From Tritrichomonas musculus (Eukaryota > Parabasalia > Tritrichomonadida > Tritrichomonadidae), in contig JAPFFF010000001.1 in assembly GCA_039105265.1 (NCBI GenBank), positions 310,001 to 374,000 on the forward strand: a stretch of DNA of 64,000 nt, given 5' to 3'. The notes under the pieces are model-generated. The model was not told the origin of the DNA. It did not search any database and saw only the letters and a program-made list of their open reading frames with translations. Position numbers and translations under genes: made by a program. Below, piece after piece: positions 31,147 through 41,018 of this stretch. Positions within the stretch are counted from its first letter, which is position 1. The number at the start of each line of letters is the position of its first letter.

Positions 31147-31453
31147 TTATTCAGGAGTTGTAATGTCATAATTCCCAATTCGAACCAGTGGGGGCATGCC
31201 ATTGGGCTGCACTAAAATCGAAATAGAAGCATCAACTAATAAACCTAATATTGGTAGCGTATCGACTATTTGAGAAAAATGCTTTTTATAATTCTCTGAT
31301 TTATCATTGGATCTTTTATTTGTGCATGTTCCTGTGTGACGATTATTTCGAAGTTAATTGGTGATAAACTTGTAAGGCCCTGTTGATATGTCCCATCTGT
31401 TTCTGTCGCAAAACCGATAAAGAATGAAGTCCTATCGTTTGGATATAAACCTG
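31147..31453 (-). pseudogene. 3' part of the element B major capsid protein gene, separated by insertion of A
   Basis: This is the C-terminal end of a double jelly-roll capsid protein, with beta-rich segments and the ending IGNYDITTPE. The 5' part of the gene lies 25 kb away at 56776-58150, on the other side of element A. The junction is marked by the 6-bp duplication AACCTG. The piece appears to hold about one further break. An open frame that starts inside the TIR of A and crosses the junction is fortuitous. Confidence 0.75.
31448..31453. repeat. Target site duplication of element A, left copy (AACCTG)
   Basis: AACCTG stands directly before the AGTAGTGATGG tip of element A and recurs at 56776-56781 directly after the CATCACTACT end. 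Six bases is the usual Polinton duplication length. It lies within the MCP gene of element B. Confidence 0.9.
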
Positions 31454-31938
31454 AGTAGTGATGGTAGTTCCGCATGGGGACCAGATAAATTTCAAATATA
31501 ACAGCCACATCTAGCCTAATTTTGATATTCACATAACCATTTAAAATTAAGCTCCAGACCTTGAATTTTTGCTGAAATGTCATAGTCCAAATCAAAGGAA
31601 TCTATGGTCTTTTAAAGGAAATTGCATGTGCCAGGTATTCCCTCCATATCCCCAATATCCCCATGCGGAACATCCATCACTACTCAGGATGCAGTATGAA
31701 TATACATTCTATCCATGCTCACTACTAAGAGGTTCACTTAAGGGGTCACACATCATACCTCACACCTCATACCTCATACCTCACCTCAAATTGGTATAGG
31801 GGTACCCAAGAGGGGCCTCTCAAAATCCATTTTAGGTAAATCCTTTTCGGCTTCGCCTCAAGAACCTGCGGTCCATAAATTGACAATCCCAAAAATAATG
31901 CAATTCTCGAATCAATTTAATTTTTTATCTGGTTTGAA

Positions 31939-33252
31939 ATGAGCGTTGTCCCAACTAACTCCCAAATAGTTTCATATGAAGGTTCTTTCTGCAAGGAATT
32001 GGAGATTCGTATGAACAAAATATTGAATAAATCCCAACGTGAACATAATCGCGAGTCAGCTATCAAGTGCTATATACATAAGGAGCTCTCGCTTGATGAG
32101 TACGATGAGTGGATCCAAGATATGAATACCAAAATTGATTGTTATACAAACATTGAATCTCCTGAGCGAGCACTGCTAATGAAGGAGTTATCATATATCA
32201 ACCGAGATCGCGAACGTCTAATGAAATTTCAAGATGAGCTCGATAAGAAACGCAAAACTTTGATTTACAGTTATACGCACCCCCTTGATTATGCTATTGA
32301 CATCATCACAAAGGATATCAATATGTTCAACCAGAATTTGCTCAGTTGCATATTCGAATCGTTTGTCAATAAGGTCAAATCCTTATGTCCCAAAGACAAA
32401 TCATATGAGGGTACCATTAAATTCGTATACTATGATAGAACCTCTACCAAGGTCATAAACCTATTCGATTCATTAACACAAAGATTAATATCTAGCTTCA
32501 CCAAGTTACTCGCTGAAGTTGCGTCAAATGAATATTTCGCAAATGATATACATAAATATGATTCCCTAGTGAAATTGCGCGAGGAAATCAGTAATGCTTG
32601 TTATAATCTATACCTTGGAACAATCATTGATGCAATCGATAATAAACTTGATCAATATCCCCCAACTGAAATGTCATCTAGTGAACTCGTTATTGTGTAC
32701 TCTAGAGTACTCATGAAGAATCTCAATGAATATATCTTACACGATTTATCCAAAATCATCGATAAGGAAATCAAGGATTGCATTGCAAAAATATGTGAAA
32801 ATGAGTTAGTACGCAGTTCGCTAGCGCTCGGCAATGAAATTGCTTCCTGCTTGAATATGATACACATTAAGGAACCCAAACAGAGTTTGACTGAGGTATC
32901 TGCCAAGGAATCAAATACTGAATCCCAAACTACACCCATTGTTGAAGAACCTGAGATAGCTGAGGTATCTGCCAAGGAATCAAATGCCGAACCCCAGCAT
33001 ACACCCATTATAGCTGAAGTATATGAGATTGCTCAGGAGAAGACCTTGGACAATTTCATTAAGGGTCTCCCAAATGATAAGATATGTATAGTAGAATTGA
33101 CTCAAAAATATAATGCGTACTTCGACACTAATGTAACCCCTCGTGGATTAGGTGTAATACTCTCAAAATCGGGTAAACTGCGAACGCAGTTCCTGCTTAA
33201 GACCATTGCATGGGAGAAGAGTAAGAGAGTTATATACTATAGCAAGGCTTGA
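31939..33252 (+). CDS. TIR-borne hypothetical protein, 437 residues, element A (copy 1)
   Basis: This protein is identical to the one at 54977-56290 in the other TIR. It is helical and charged, with a long coiled-coil-like N-terminal half and a duplicated linker (EVSAKESN, twice, near residues 325-355). The C-terminal ~80-residue segment (TLDNFIKGLPNDKICIVEL ... LGVILSKSG) resembles a winged-helix domain of the kind that follows viral primase-helicases. It contains Cys and basic residues near its end. Two identical copies per element could double the dose or reflect a terminal function such as end binding. No named family is recognised. The start follows ATTTTTTATCTGGTTTGAA. Confidence 0.6.
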   Translation: MSVVPTNSQIVSYEGSFCKELEIRMNKILNKSQREHNRESAIKCYIHKELSLDEYDEWIQDMNTKIDCYTNIESPERALLMKELSYINRDRERLMKFQDELDKKRKTLIYSYTHPLDYAIDIITKDINMFNQNLLSCIFESFVNKVKSLCPKDKSYEGTIKFVYYDRTSTKVINLFDSLTQRLISSFTKLLAEVASNEYFANDIHKYDSLVKLREEISNACYNLYLGTIIDAIDNKLDQYPPTEMSSSELVIVYSRVLMKNLNEYILHDLSKIIDKEIKDCIAKICENELVRSSLALGNEIASCLNMIHIKEPKQSLTEVSAKESNTESQTTPIVEEPEIAEVSAKESNAEPQHTPIIAEVYEIAQEKTLDNFIKGLPNDKICIVELTQKYNAYFDTNVTPRGLGVILSKSGKLRTQFLLKTIAWEKSKRVIYYSKA

Positions 33253-33287
33253 ATAATTTATTTTTGGACTTATGAGGATTCCCAATT

Positions 33288-33391
33288 AAAGGATTTACCT
33301 AAATTGAATTTTATGACCCCCCTCTTGGGTACCCCTATACCAATTTGAGGTGAGGTATGAGGTATGAGGTATGAGGTGTGAGGTATGAGAT
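33288..33391. repeat. Inner satellite-tipped repeat of the left TIR of element A
   Basis: This ~100-bp module (AAAGGATTTACCTAAA... TTGGGTACCCCTATACCAAT, then GAGGTAT/GAGGTGT heptamers) recurs inverted at 31751-31847, on the other side of the TIR gene. Heptamer number and order differ between left and right TIR. Confidence 0.8.
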
Positions 33392-33443
33392 GAGTCCATA
33401 ACTAACTAGTTCTCAATGCAACTCAATTTTTATCCAGCTTGAA

Positions 33444-34211
33444 ATGGAATCAACAGCAATCAACATTCCAATGTCAGCCATTGTCGAACCAATCAATGAC
33501 GAATATGAATACATCCAGTATAATGAGAAGCTTCGTTTGATACATTCCATTAATGATGATATGTACCAGATGCAATCGATTCTCACTGCATGTAATTCAA
33601 AGAAACAAGCTTATAGGTGGAGGCAACTCGCTGAAACCAATGAAATTCTTGATGAATTATCGTCACAGCAAAATTGCTGCGACCTAGATATTGTTCAAGA
33701 TAGACCTAATTTACCGAATGATTTGAAAGGCACATACATTCACCGATTGCTTGTCAATGATGTTGCATGCTGGGCTAATCGAAAGTATGCCATATATATT
33801 GCCAAACTATTGGATTCATATTTTGAGAAGCAACGTGAGCAGCTGGTTAACAAAATCGATGACCTAACTCCAAGGGCTGTCCCCAAGGATCACAAACATA
33901 GCTACCGATATATGATATGGCTTGAGGAACTTCCCAAAAATAAGAATTTTGTGATACTCCATCTCGTTCGTCGCAACAAGCATTCATGGAGGCAGGTCAG
34001 TAAGATTTATCAAGATGAGAAGAAGCGCTGGGCATATGTTGATGACCTACCAATTGCGATGACCCCGAATGAAGATATCAAACGAATGGCCAAAGCTATG
34101 TTCAAAGGAGATGATGTCCGTGTAGGTGGTACTGATATTATCATTAACAAATCATGCCTTGATGAGTTTCATGAAGCTGTAGACAAATACTTTAAAAATA
34201 TGCATCTTTAA
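33444..34211 (+). CDS. KilA-N-like (BRO-type) DNA-binding protein, element A
   Basis: The middle of this 255-residue protein reads LKGTYIHRLLVNDVACWAN followed by RKYAIYIAKLLDSYF. This matches the end of a KilA-N/BRO-N domain, usually G-x-Y-V/I-H-P-L-x-x-x-x-A-W-x-x-P-x-F-A-x-x-V. A C-terminal region of about 100 residues (YRYMIWLEEL ... IYQDEKKRWAYV) resembles the variable C-terminal domains of such proteins. KilA-N proteins bind DNA and are common in large DNA viruses, phages and Mavericks, where they probably regulate transcription or replication. The sequence TTTTTATCCAGCTTGAAATG before the start resembles that of the TIR gene, suggesting shared control. Confidence 0.6.
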   Translation: MESTAINIPMSAIVEPINDEYEYIQYNEKLRLIHSINDDMYQMQSILTACNSKKQAYRWRQLAETNEILDELSSQQNCCDLDIVQDRPNLPNDLKGTYIHRLLVNDVACWANRKYAIYIAKLLDSYFEKQREQLVNKIDDLTPRAVPKDHKHSYRYMIWLEELPKNKNFVILHLVRRNKHSWRQVSKIYQDEKKRWAYVDDLPIAMTPNEDIKRMAKAMFKGDDVRVGGTDIIINKSCLDEFHEAVDKYFKNMHL

Positions 34212-34233
34212 ATAATATTTTATTTTTGCATAA

Positions 34234-34752
34234 ATGGATATTTCAGCTACAGAATCTGACACTGATATACTCTCAAAAATCGTAGATGGTATCACCGATT
34301 TGCGCCGAGATGTCAAGCATTTGATTAAACGTTGGAGTAGTAAACGCAAACCTTCCACAGATTCACCTCAGGATTCAACTCAGGATTCACCTCAGGACTC
34401 ACCTCCTGAAGCAACTGACTCACCTCCTGATGAAACTGAAGCTCAATCTATTGAACATCCCCATTCTCGTTTAAATCGAACTCATATATTCAATCGAAGC
34501 AAGTTCCTGGATATTGGGGATCACGACCGATTGATCCAATATGTCACATCAAAGGATGTAATCGATGCGGTCTCCAACGTGGAACCTCATAAACGAGTAT
34601 CTCTATTGCGTAGACTCATCTACGATAACCTAAAGTTGAGTATCTCCATGTATATGACCCAAAAATTAATCAACATCCAAATGACTATAAACGGTCCCCC
34701 AAGGGAAACAGCTCCAGACCCCGATGATGAGATCGATACAACCGATTTCTAA
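34234..34752 (+). CDS. Hypothetical protein with Ser/Pro/Asp-rich linker, element A
   Basis: This 172-residue protein has an acidic N-terminus, a short helix (ILSKIVDGITDLRRDVKHLI), a low-complexity linker built of repeated DSPQ/DSPP units (residues 45-70) and a C-terminal ~85-residue helical domain rich in basic residues. It follows the KilA-N-like gene by 22 bp on the same strand. The start is preceded by TTATTTTTGCATAA, a motif shared with other element A genes. No family is recognised. Confidence 0.5.
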   Translation: MDISATESDTDILSKIVDGITDLRRDVKHLIKRWSSKRKPSTDSPQDSTQDSPQDSPPEATDSPPDETEAQSIEHPHSRLNRTHIFNRSKFLDIGDHDRLIQYVTSKDVIDAVSNVEPHKRVSLLRRLIYDNLKLSISMYMTQKLINIQMTINGPPRETAPDPDDEIDTTDF

Positions 34753-35225
34753 CCGTATTCCAAAAATATTTTTGCAAAAACCGACCCCATGATGGATGCG
34801 TAATGCATTCGATATGAGATGATAAGTGCCCGGGATGATACCACCCCATAAAGAGAAACAGTTGCATCCACCATGAGGCTGGTTTGGGTTGCAAATGCCG
34901 GCAAATGCCCGTATTACCCCATAATCCACAAGTAATAGCTTACCCAAGGTGTTTAGTGCGCTAGGGCTCTATCACAAATATGGACCGGAAATAATACGAA
35001 AAATCGGTATGGCAGTGAATCGAACCTATGCCTGCAGCCGAAGCCCGGAGACATCCTTCATGATCCAACAACTATACCAGTTAGCGCTAACACATATATG
35101 TTTTCGATTTAGCATTTAAACCATTCCAACTACATTGCAGGGAGTATGCACATGATTAAAATTCAAAAATAATATTTAATCAATATTTTTGCGATGACTA
35201 TTTTTGTATTTTTACGTTCAGGCAA
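34753..35225. other. Non-coding spacer before PolB of element A
   Basis: This stretch carries no convincing protein gene. It holds one notable structure, a tRNA-like unit on the minus strand at 35004-35097 followed by a T5 run. The remainder shows short dyads (GGATGATACCACCCC) and an AT-rich leader before the PolB start. Confidence 0.5.
35004..35097 (-). ncRNA. tRNA-like unit with Pol III A/B boxes (possible tRNA pseudogene)
   Basis: On the minus strand, GGTTCGATTC (35017-35026) matches the B box and T-loop of tRNA genes exactly. TAGCGCTAACTGG (35077-35089) resembles an A box about 50 nt upstream. A run of five T follows directly (34999-35003), as in a Pol III terminator. The outer ends GTGT.../...ATAC pair only in part, and I could not build a good T-stem or anticodon arm. 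It may be a decayed tRNA or a tRNA-like RNA, not a working tRNA. Confidence 0.35.
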
Positions 35226-38200
35226 ATGAGTAATATTACAAACGGACATTTTGGTAAAATTCCTACAAAAACTGTCAAAAATTATATCAATATTGTTAAT
35301 AATGAGTTCGGTGGCAACATCCCAACCAACCTCACATATGTCGCTCAGCTGAGCAAGCTCAGTAGGTTCCTCAATGAGAAATCATTTGTAGATCGAATAG
35401 GTTTTGATACTAGGTCTGCTCTTCAGGAATCGCATTTTGATACATTCTTTGGACAACTGAGGGCTGAACAAGAGGATGAGCAGTTGAGGGCTGAAACTGA
35501 ACAGAGGTTGCGTAAACTAGAGGATGACAGACTTGAACAGGAACGCCTTAAGCAGGAACAGGAACTTGCTGAGAAGGAACGCAAACGGCTTGAGCATGAT
35601 CGATTGAAACAGGAGCGATTGGCTAAAGAAGCAGAAGAGCAGGAACGCAAACGGCTTGAGCGTGATCGATTGAAACAGGAGAGATTGGAACAGGAACTTG
35701 CTGAGAAGGAACGCAAACGGCTTGAGCGTGATCGATTGAAACAGGAACGTGAACGCAAGCGAATTGCCGAAGAGAGGGAACGGGAGCTGAATCGTAAGAT
35801 TACGAATGGGAATTTCGATAAAAGGTATATACCTACAGAAACTGTCAAAAATTATATCAATATTGTTAATAATGAGTTCGGTGGCAACATCCCCCTCACT
35901 GATAAATATATTGTTCAGCTGACTAAACTTTCGGGGTTCCTCAATGAGAACTCATTTATAACTCGCACAGGTTTCAATCCAGATGGTATTCTCGAGGAAT
36001 CACATTTTGATACATTCTTTGGACAACTTAGGGATGAACGTGCTGAGCAGGAGCGTTTGGAACAGGAACGTATTGAGCGTGAGCGTGCTGAGCGGGAACT
36101 TCTTGAACAGGAGCGTGCTGAACAGGAGCGATTGGAGCGTAAACGTGCAAAGAGACATGCCAAAAAAGCTCGTAAACGGGAGCGTGCTGAGCAGGAGCGT
36201 TTGGAACAGGAACGTATTGAGCGTGAGCGTGCTGAACGCCTTGCAAATGATAATGATTATTTCAATAAATTCAATAGAGCTGATTACAAGGTTGATAACC
36301 CCATTGATGCATTTCAACATAAGAATACTCGAGATAAGTTTAAACAAAAACTTGTAAGGGAACGTCAAATACAACATAATATTGATGATGCAAAACATGC
36401 TTTGCAGGAAGCTCAACGATTGATTCGTGAAAATGAGTATCCACCAATATTACCACCACCGGCAACTCATAAGAAACCAATTCGGTATGATGAGCAGCTT
36501 TCATATATAAAGAGATTGAATGACAAACTCGATAATGATTACTTCAGTAAATTCAATAGAGATGATTACAAGATTAATGACCCCATTGATGCATTTCATC
36601 GTATGAATACTCAAGATGAGTTCCAACAGCAATTAGATGATGAACGTAAGGTATATTCATATTTCGACAAATATTATCCCGAGTATCTCGATAGAGCTGA
36701 AATACAAGATATACTCAAAAACAGGTCCAAAGTTATAAAACTAGCTCATATTATTGATGGTAGCACTAATATTGATGGTATCCCCAAGGACCCTGAAAAT
36801 AATGAGATATTCGAGTACCTCAGTGAGTTCGGTCATGAATTCAAATCGAAACATACTGGTTTCCTCATGGTGAATGAACCTGAGGACTACGATAAGGCTG
36901 TAGAGGCTTGGAATAAATATAACAAATATGCTGATAATGATTACAATGAACGCGAGGATATTGATACATATGAGCCAATATACATATACTACTTCAACTC
37001 GATATCTACATTGAACAGTATATATGATGGTTTGCAACAGGTTTATAAACGCGAGGTAAAACCATTCAAAATCTATTTCCAACTCTCGGGCGTATTTGAG
37101 ACCTCCAGTGCTGAGAATGACACATTCCAATATACAGCTAGGGAAATCAATTGGAACAACTATAAATCAGCCATTCCAATTGTGGTTCGTGATGAGCAAT
37201 CACTTGATATCGTGAAGTATTATATTGAATCAGTACTGCACTCATATGAAACCTCAACATCGAGCACCAAGTTGATTCTCGTAGGAACCGTTTCATTCAC
37301 AGTATCTCGAATGGTTAAAGTTAGTGGTCCCATCAAAGATTTGCCTAAGGAAATCAAAAATAATAAATTCATCATCACAGATAACGCCGATGACAATCTA
37401 TGTTGGTATCGATTTCTGGCTGCATGTCTCGATGACCATCTAGTTAAACCCAAATCTGGTTGCAAACCCAAATCTGGTTGCAAAACTAAGCATCGTACTC
37501 AAGCAGCTAGGAAGCTCCTATGCGAGGATCACAATATAGTGTATTCTACTAAGCCATCACAAGCTGCAATCGATCTCCTGAACAACTATCCGGGAACATC
37601 AATTGAATCCATGAAGGCATCTGCTGAGAAGCATCACTTGAATATTGACATATATGAGTACGTGGAGAAACACAAGGTGTATAATCTTCAGGACCAGTGG
37701 AAATACAATGAGGATAACTCATTTAGGAAATCCGCATTGCTGTTCACTCAAAATCGAATCATTCATATAATGTACATCAAGGATGCTGAGAAGCTGACCA
37801 ACATCCATATCTGCCCAAAGTGTGGTTCATATGCACATTATGGTCATCACAATATGAAGCGTTTCGAGAACCATGTTGATAACTGTACTGGTGTATTTCG
37901 AAAACAATTCATACCTAATCGTGAACCACTACCATATTGTCCACATATACTCAGCAATCCGGTGTACGAATATTGTTTAGCATATAATCTCAAATGGAAA
38001 CCCAACATATATTACATCACCTACGATTTCGAAACAGTTGAATAGCCTGTGAATGCATCTATTGGTTCATCCACAACCATCAACTCACGACTGATACCCC
38101 TGAGTGTATCATCATGTGTCAAATCGCAATCTGGTTGTACCACAAAGCACTTCTCATTAAGGGATTCAGCTGAGTTCATCATCAAGTGGATCGAGTGGTT

Positions 38201-40985
38201 GTTTGAGCAATCCAAGCAGGTGTATCACGATAAGGTTCAATACATGAAATCCTTCATCAATCAACCAGTTGACAATCTCAAAACCATTGATCGCAACCTG
38301 AATGTGATAACCGTATTTGGATTCAACTCGAGTAGATTCGATAGCAACCTATTCAAGCAGTACCTCAACTACAGTTCAGCCAAGCGAAATATGTTCTGAA
38401 GTGTTGAACCCAATAGCATCATTGGTACCACATCCTCATTGAAGCAGTTCATATTGAAGTCATCAAAATATTACACCAAGTTGCGATTCATCGATGCACA
38501 ATCATTCGTTGCTGGAGGTACATTAAGACAATTCGGGATTGATTTTGGGGGAGTTGAGAATAGCTCGAAGGGTGTGTTCCCATATGAAGCCATCAACACT
38601 GAGAACTACAATGAGGTCCTCTCAAAAGCAGAGCCCTTTGAGTATGAAGCATTCTACAGCTACCTCAACCAGAAGAACCCATTGACACCAGATGATTACA
38701 AACTATATCTCGAGGATGCCAAAAATTATAAAACCAGATGGGATTACCTACTTGCATACAATGATAATGATGTCGAGATGATGATCAAACCCATTGACAA
38801 CCTGATTGCACTCAATGCGCAGTACAACGTGGACCTCATCTCAAACCTATCGCTAAGCAAGAATGCATCCTGTATCAAGTATGCACTCGCATATAAGGAA
38901 TTTGAGGAAGAATTCCATTCTCCAAATGCTGAATACTCTATACAGAATCCCATTAACGAATTCAAGCCAAATCTCAAGTGGTGGCGATTCAAATGCGAGA
39001 ACTACTATAACCAGGATGTCAAATATAATCAGTCTCATAAGGACAAGCCCAGGAACCTCGATAAATGTGTTTGCGAGGAGCAGTTTGATGAATTCATGAA
39101 AATGTACAACAATCCTGATACCGGTAAGTGTCATCTCTGTGGTGAACACTTCACGTGGACCAATAAGCCTACCCTCGATAGAATCAATAATGATATCGGT
39201 CACGAACTCAGCAACTGTAAACTCGCTTGTGCAGAATGCAACAAACTTCGCAGTCGTGATGACCCCAATATAACCAAACTACGAATTCAACTTAAGAAAT
39301 ATTGTAAGATGATGCATCTCCCAACACTCATCAACGATGAACAGGAGTATTACAGCTTACGGAACAACATCACAGGTGGTCTATCCAATGTCATGCATCG
39401 TGTCAACATCAAGGGTCATACCAAAATAAACCGTTTTAGATACAACGCCGTTGATCACAAAGTAATCTCATATGATACTCCACACACTATGACTCACATT
39501 GTTGGAGTCGATTTCAACAGCTTATACCCATCAGCATTCAGTTCAACCAAACATGATGCCAATCCATATCACGGGGGAGTCATGTATATGCCAAGTTCCA
39601 TGATGGAGCGATTCGAGGTGTACAAGGACGGGGTCAAAAATATGAAGACCTACAACACATGTATGGGTATCATCAACAGCCAGTATCACCGAAAGCATCC
39701 CGAATTCCTGTTCAAAGCGGAGGTCATGTTGAAATGCCCAATATCCAAAATCAACTACTTCATCAATTTCCCACCTGTATTTCGCAATTTCGATATCACC
39801 AATGATGAGGCCACAATTGGCCCATATATGCACGACTACATGACTCGCAATAAGCTCCCATCTGTTGACAAAACTGAACGGAAGCTGACCATGAGTGTTG
39901 ATACAATGGGTACCTATCAGACATTCTCGAATTACTACCTCTGGTTCCTCCTCGACCATGGACTTGTCATCGAGGATATCAAGAGTCTCACCAAATACGA
40001 GGCTCATCGCGGATTCAACCCATTCGTCAGTGAATTCATGAAACGCCGTCAGGATATCATATCTGGTACCGTTAAAGGCAATGGCGCTGAAAGCGACTTG
40101 AGCGTGTCGAATGAGAAATTCTACAAGATCAGCATGAATGGCTCATATGGGTACGATGGGATGAACACCGAGAAGTTCTCCAAAATCAAGATATGCTCAC
40201 GCGATAAGACCTTCCAGAATATCATCTACGACAACTATGTCAGTGGCACCAAATTGAGTGATGACAACTATCTACTCCAGATGAACCCAAAGAGCTTCAA
40301 ATGCACGACATGCCTTCAGGAATCATTCTGGACTCTAGATAATGCCAAATTCTGGTATCTCACATTCATATACGACTTCATGTACAAGTGCCTTGATGTG
40401 GAGCGATTCCATTTCATAGAGGGGGACACTGATAGTGCATATTTTGCGGTTGCTGGTGATGACACCAAGGGGTCCGATCAAGAGTTCAAATACATCATCA
40501 AGAATAGGGCATTCTATGATGAGAACTTATATAAGTTCATGCCGAATCCCAATATAAATACAATCGCTGATGAGAAGAAAATATTGGGTCTCTGCATTGA
40601 GAAATATGGTGAGAATATGATAGCGTTAGCCCCCAAGTGCTACACCATATTTAATAGTGGAGCTGTAACCAAGGCACTCAAACTCAAGGGGGTCTCCCTC
40701 AAGAAAAACCATATTACAAGTGATGATTACAAGGACATCATCGACAATGGCGGTGTGAAGGTTGGCAAAAATATCAATCTGCAAATGACTCGCCAGCTCT
40801 CAACCCCTCCAGGGCTGGTCATGAATACCAAAATCCAGAGCAAAATCAGTGAGATGACGATGTCCAAGATCACGGTAAACAAGAATGCTCTCACCGGGAC
40901 TCACACCAAAATGATTGTCCTCGAGAACCAATCCTGTGCACCATTCATCCATGGGCTCACATCAGGGGACTATATTATGCTCTAA
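35226..40985 (+). pseudogene. Protein-primed family B DNA polymerase of element A (broken)
   Basis: The N-terminal region of about 460 residues has two copies of a ~75-residue module (TVKNYINIVNNEFGG ... ESHFDTFFGQLR), two charged helices of ERKRLERDRLKQE-type repeats and two copies of a NDYFxKFNRxDYK unit. A conserved LCWYRFLAACLD segment and a CPKCG zinc-finger-like segment follow. Then come exonuclease motifs YDFET and YNDNDVEM, an HNH-like module (CHLCG ... TLDRINNDIGHELSNC ... CAECN) at about 39127-39250, and polymerase motifs DFNSLYPS, KISMNGSYGYDG and EGDTDSAYF. It would replicate the element by protein priming. The gene is broken, with about two breaks. Confidence 0.88.
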
Positions 40986-40991
40986 ATTTGG

Positions 40992-41005
40992 GTGACAGCA
41001 AAATT
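40992..41005. promoter_or_regulatory. Palindromic motif CAGCAAAATTGCTG between convergent genes
   Basis: This is a 6-bp stem (CAGCAA/TTGCTG) around AA, set between the stops of PolB and the convergent fibre gene in element A. The same 14-mer occurs at about 33667 and 49104. It could act as a shared 3'-end or binding signal; the function is unknown. Confidence 0.35.
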
Positions 41006-41018
41006 GCTGCGACCTACA

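Larger units (their letters stand above)
31454..33391 (+). repeat. Left terminal inverted repeat of element A
   Basis: It matches 54838-56775 inverted; the coordinates of every shared landmark sum to 88229, so there is no length change up to the inner satellite. It holds one complete gene (31939-33252). The tip AGTAGTGATGG recurs inverted at about 31661-31688 in the context CCATGCGGAACATCCATCAC. The gene is itself flanked by an inverted repeat of about 100 bp (31751-31847 and 33288-33391). Confidence 0.92.

Noticed and set aside
31569-31799. 76-residue frame in the TIR of A (and its twin at 56430-56660)
   Set aside because: It is low in coding signal, lies between the TIR tip and the cassette repeat, and reads through the satellite. 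It is identical in both TIRs only because the DNA is.
35004-35097. A functional tRNA gene
   Set aside because: The A and B boxes and T run are present, but acceptor, T-stem and anticodon arm do not pair well, so I call it only tRNA-like.
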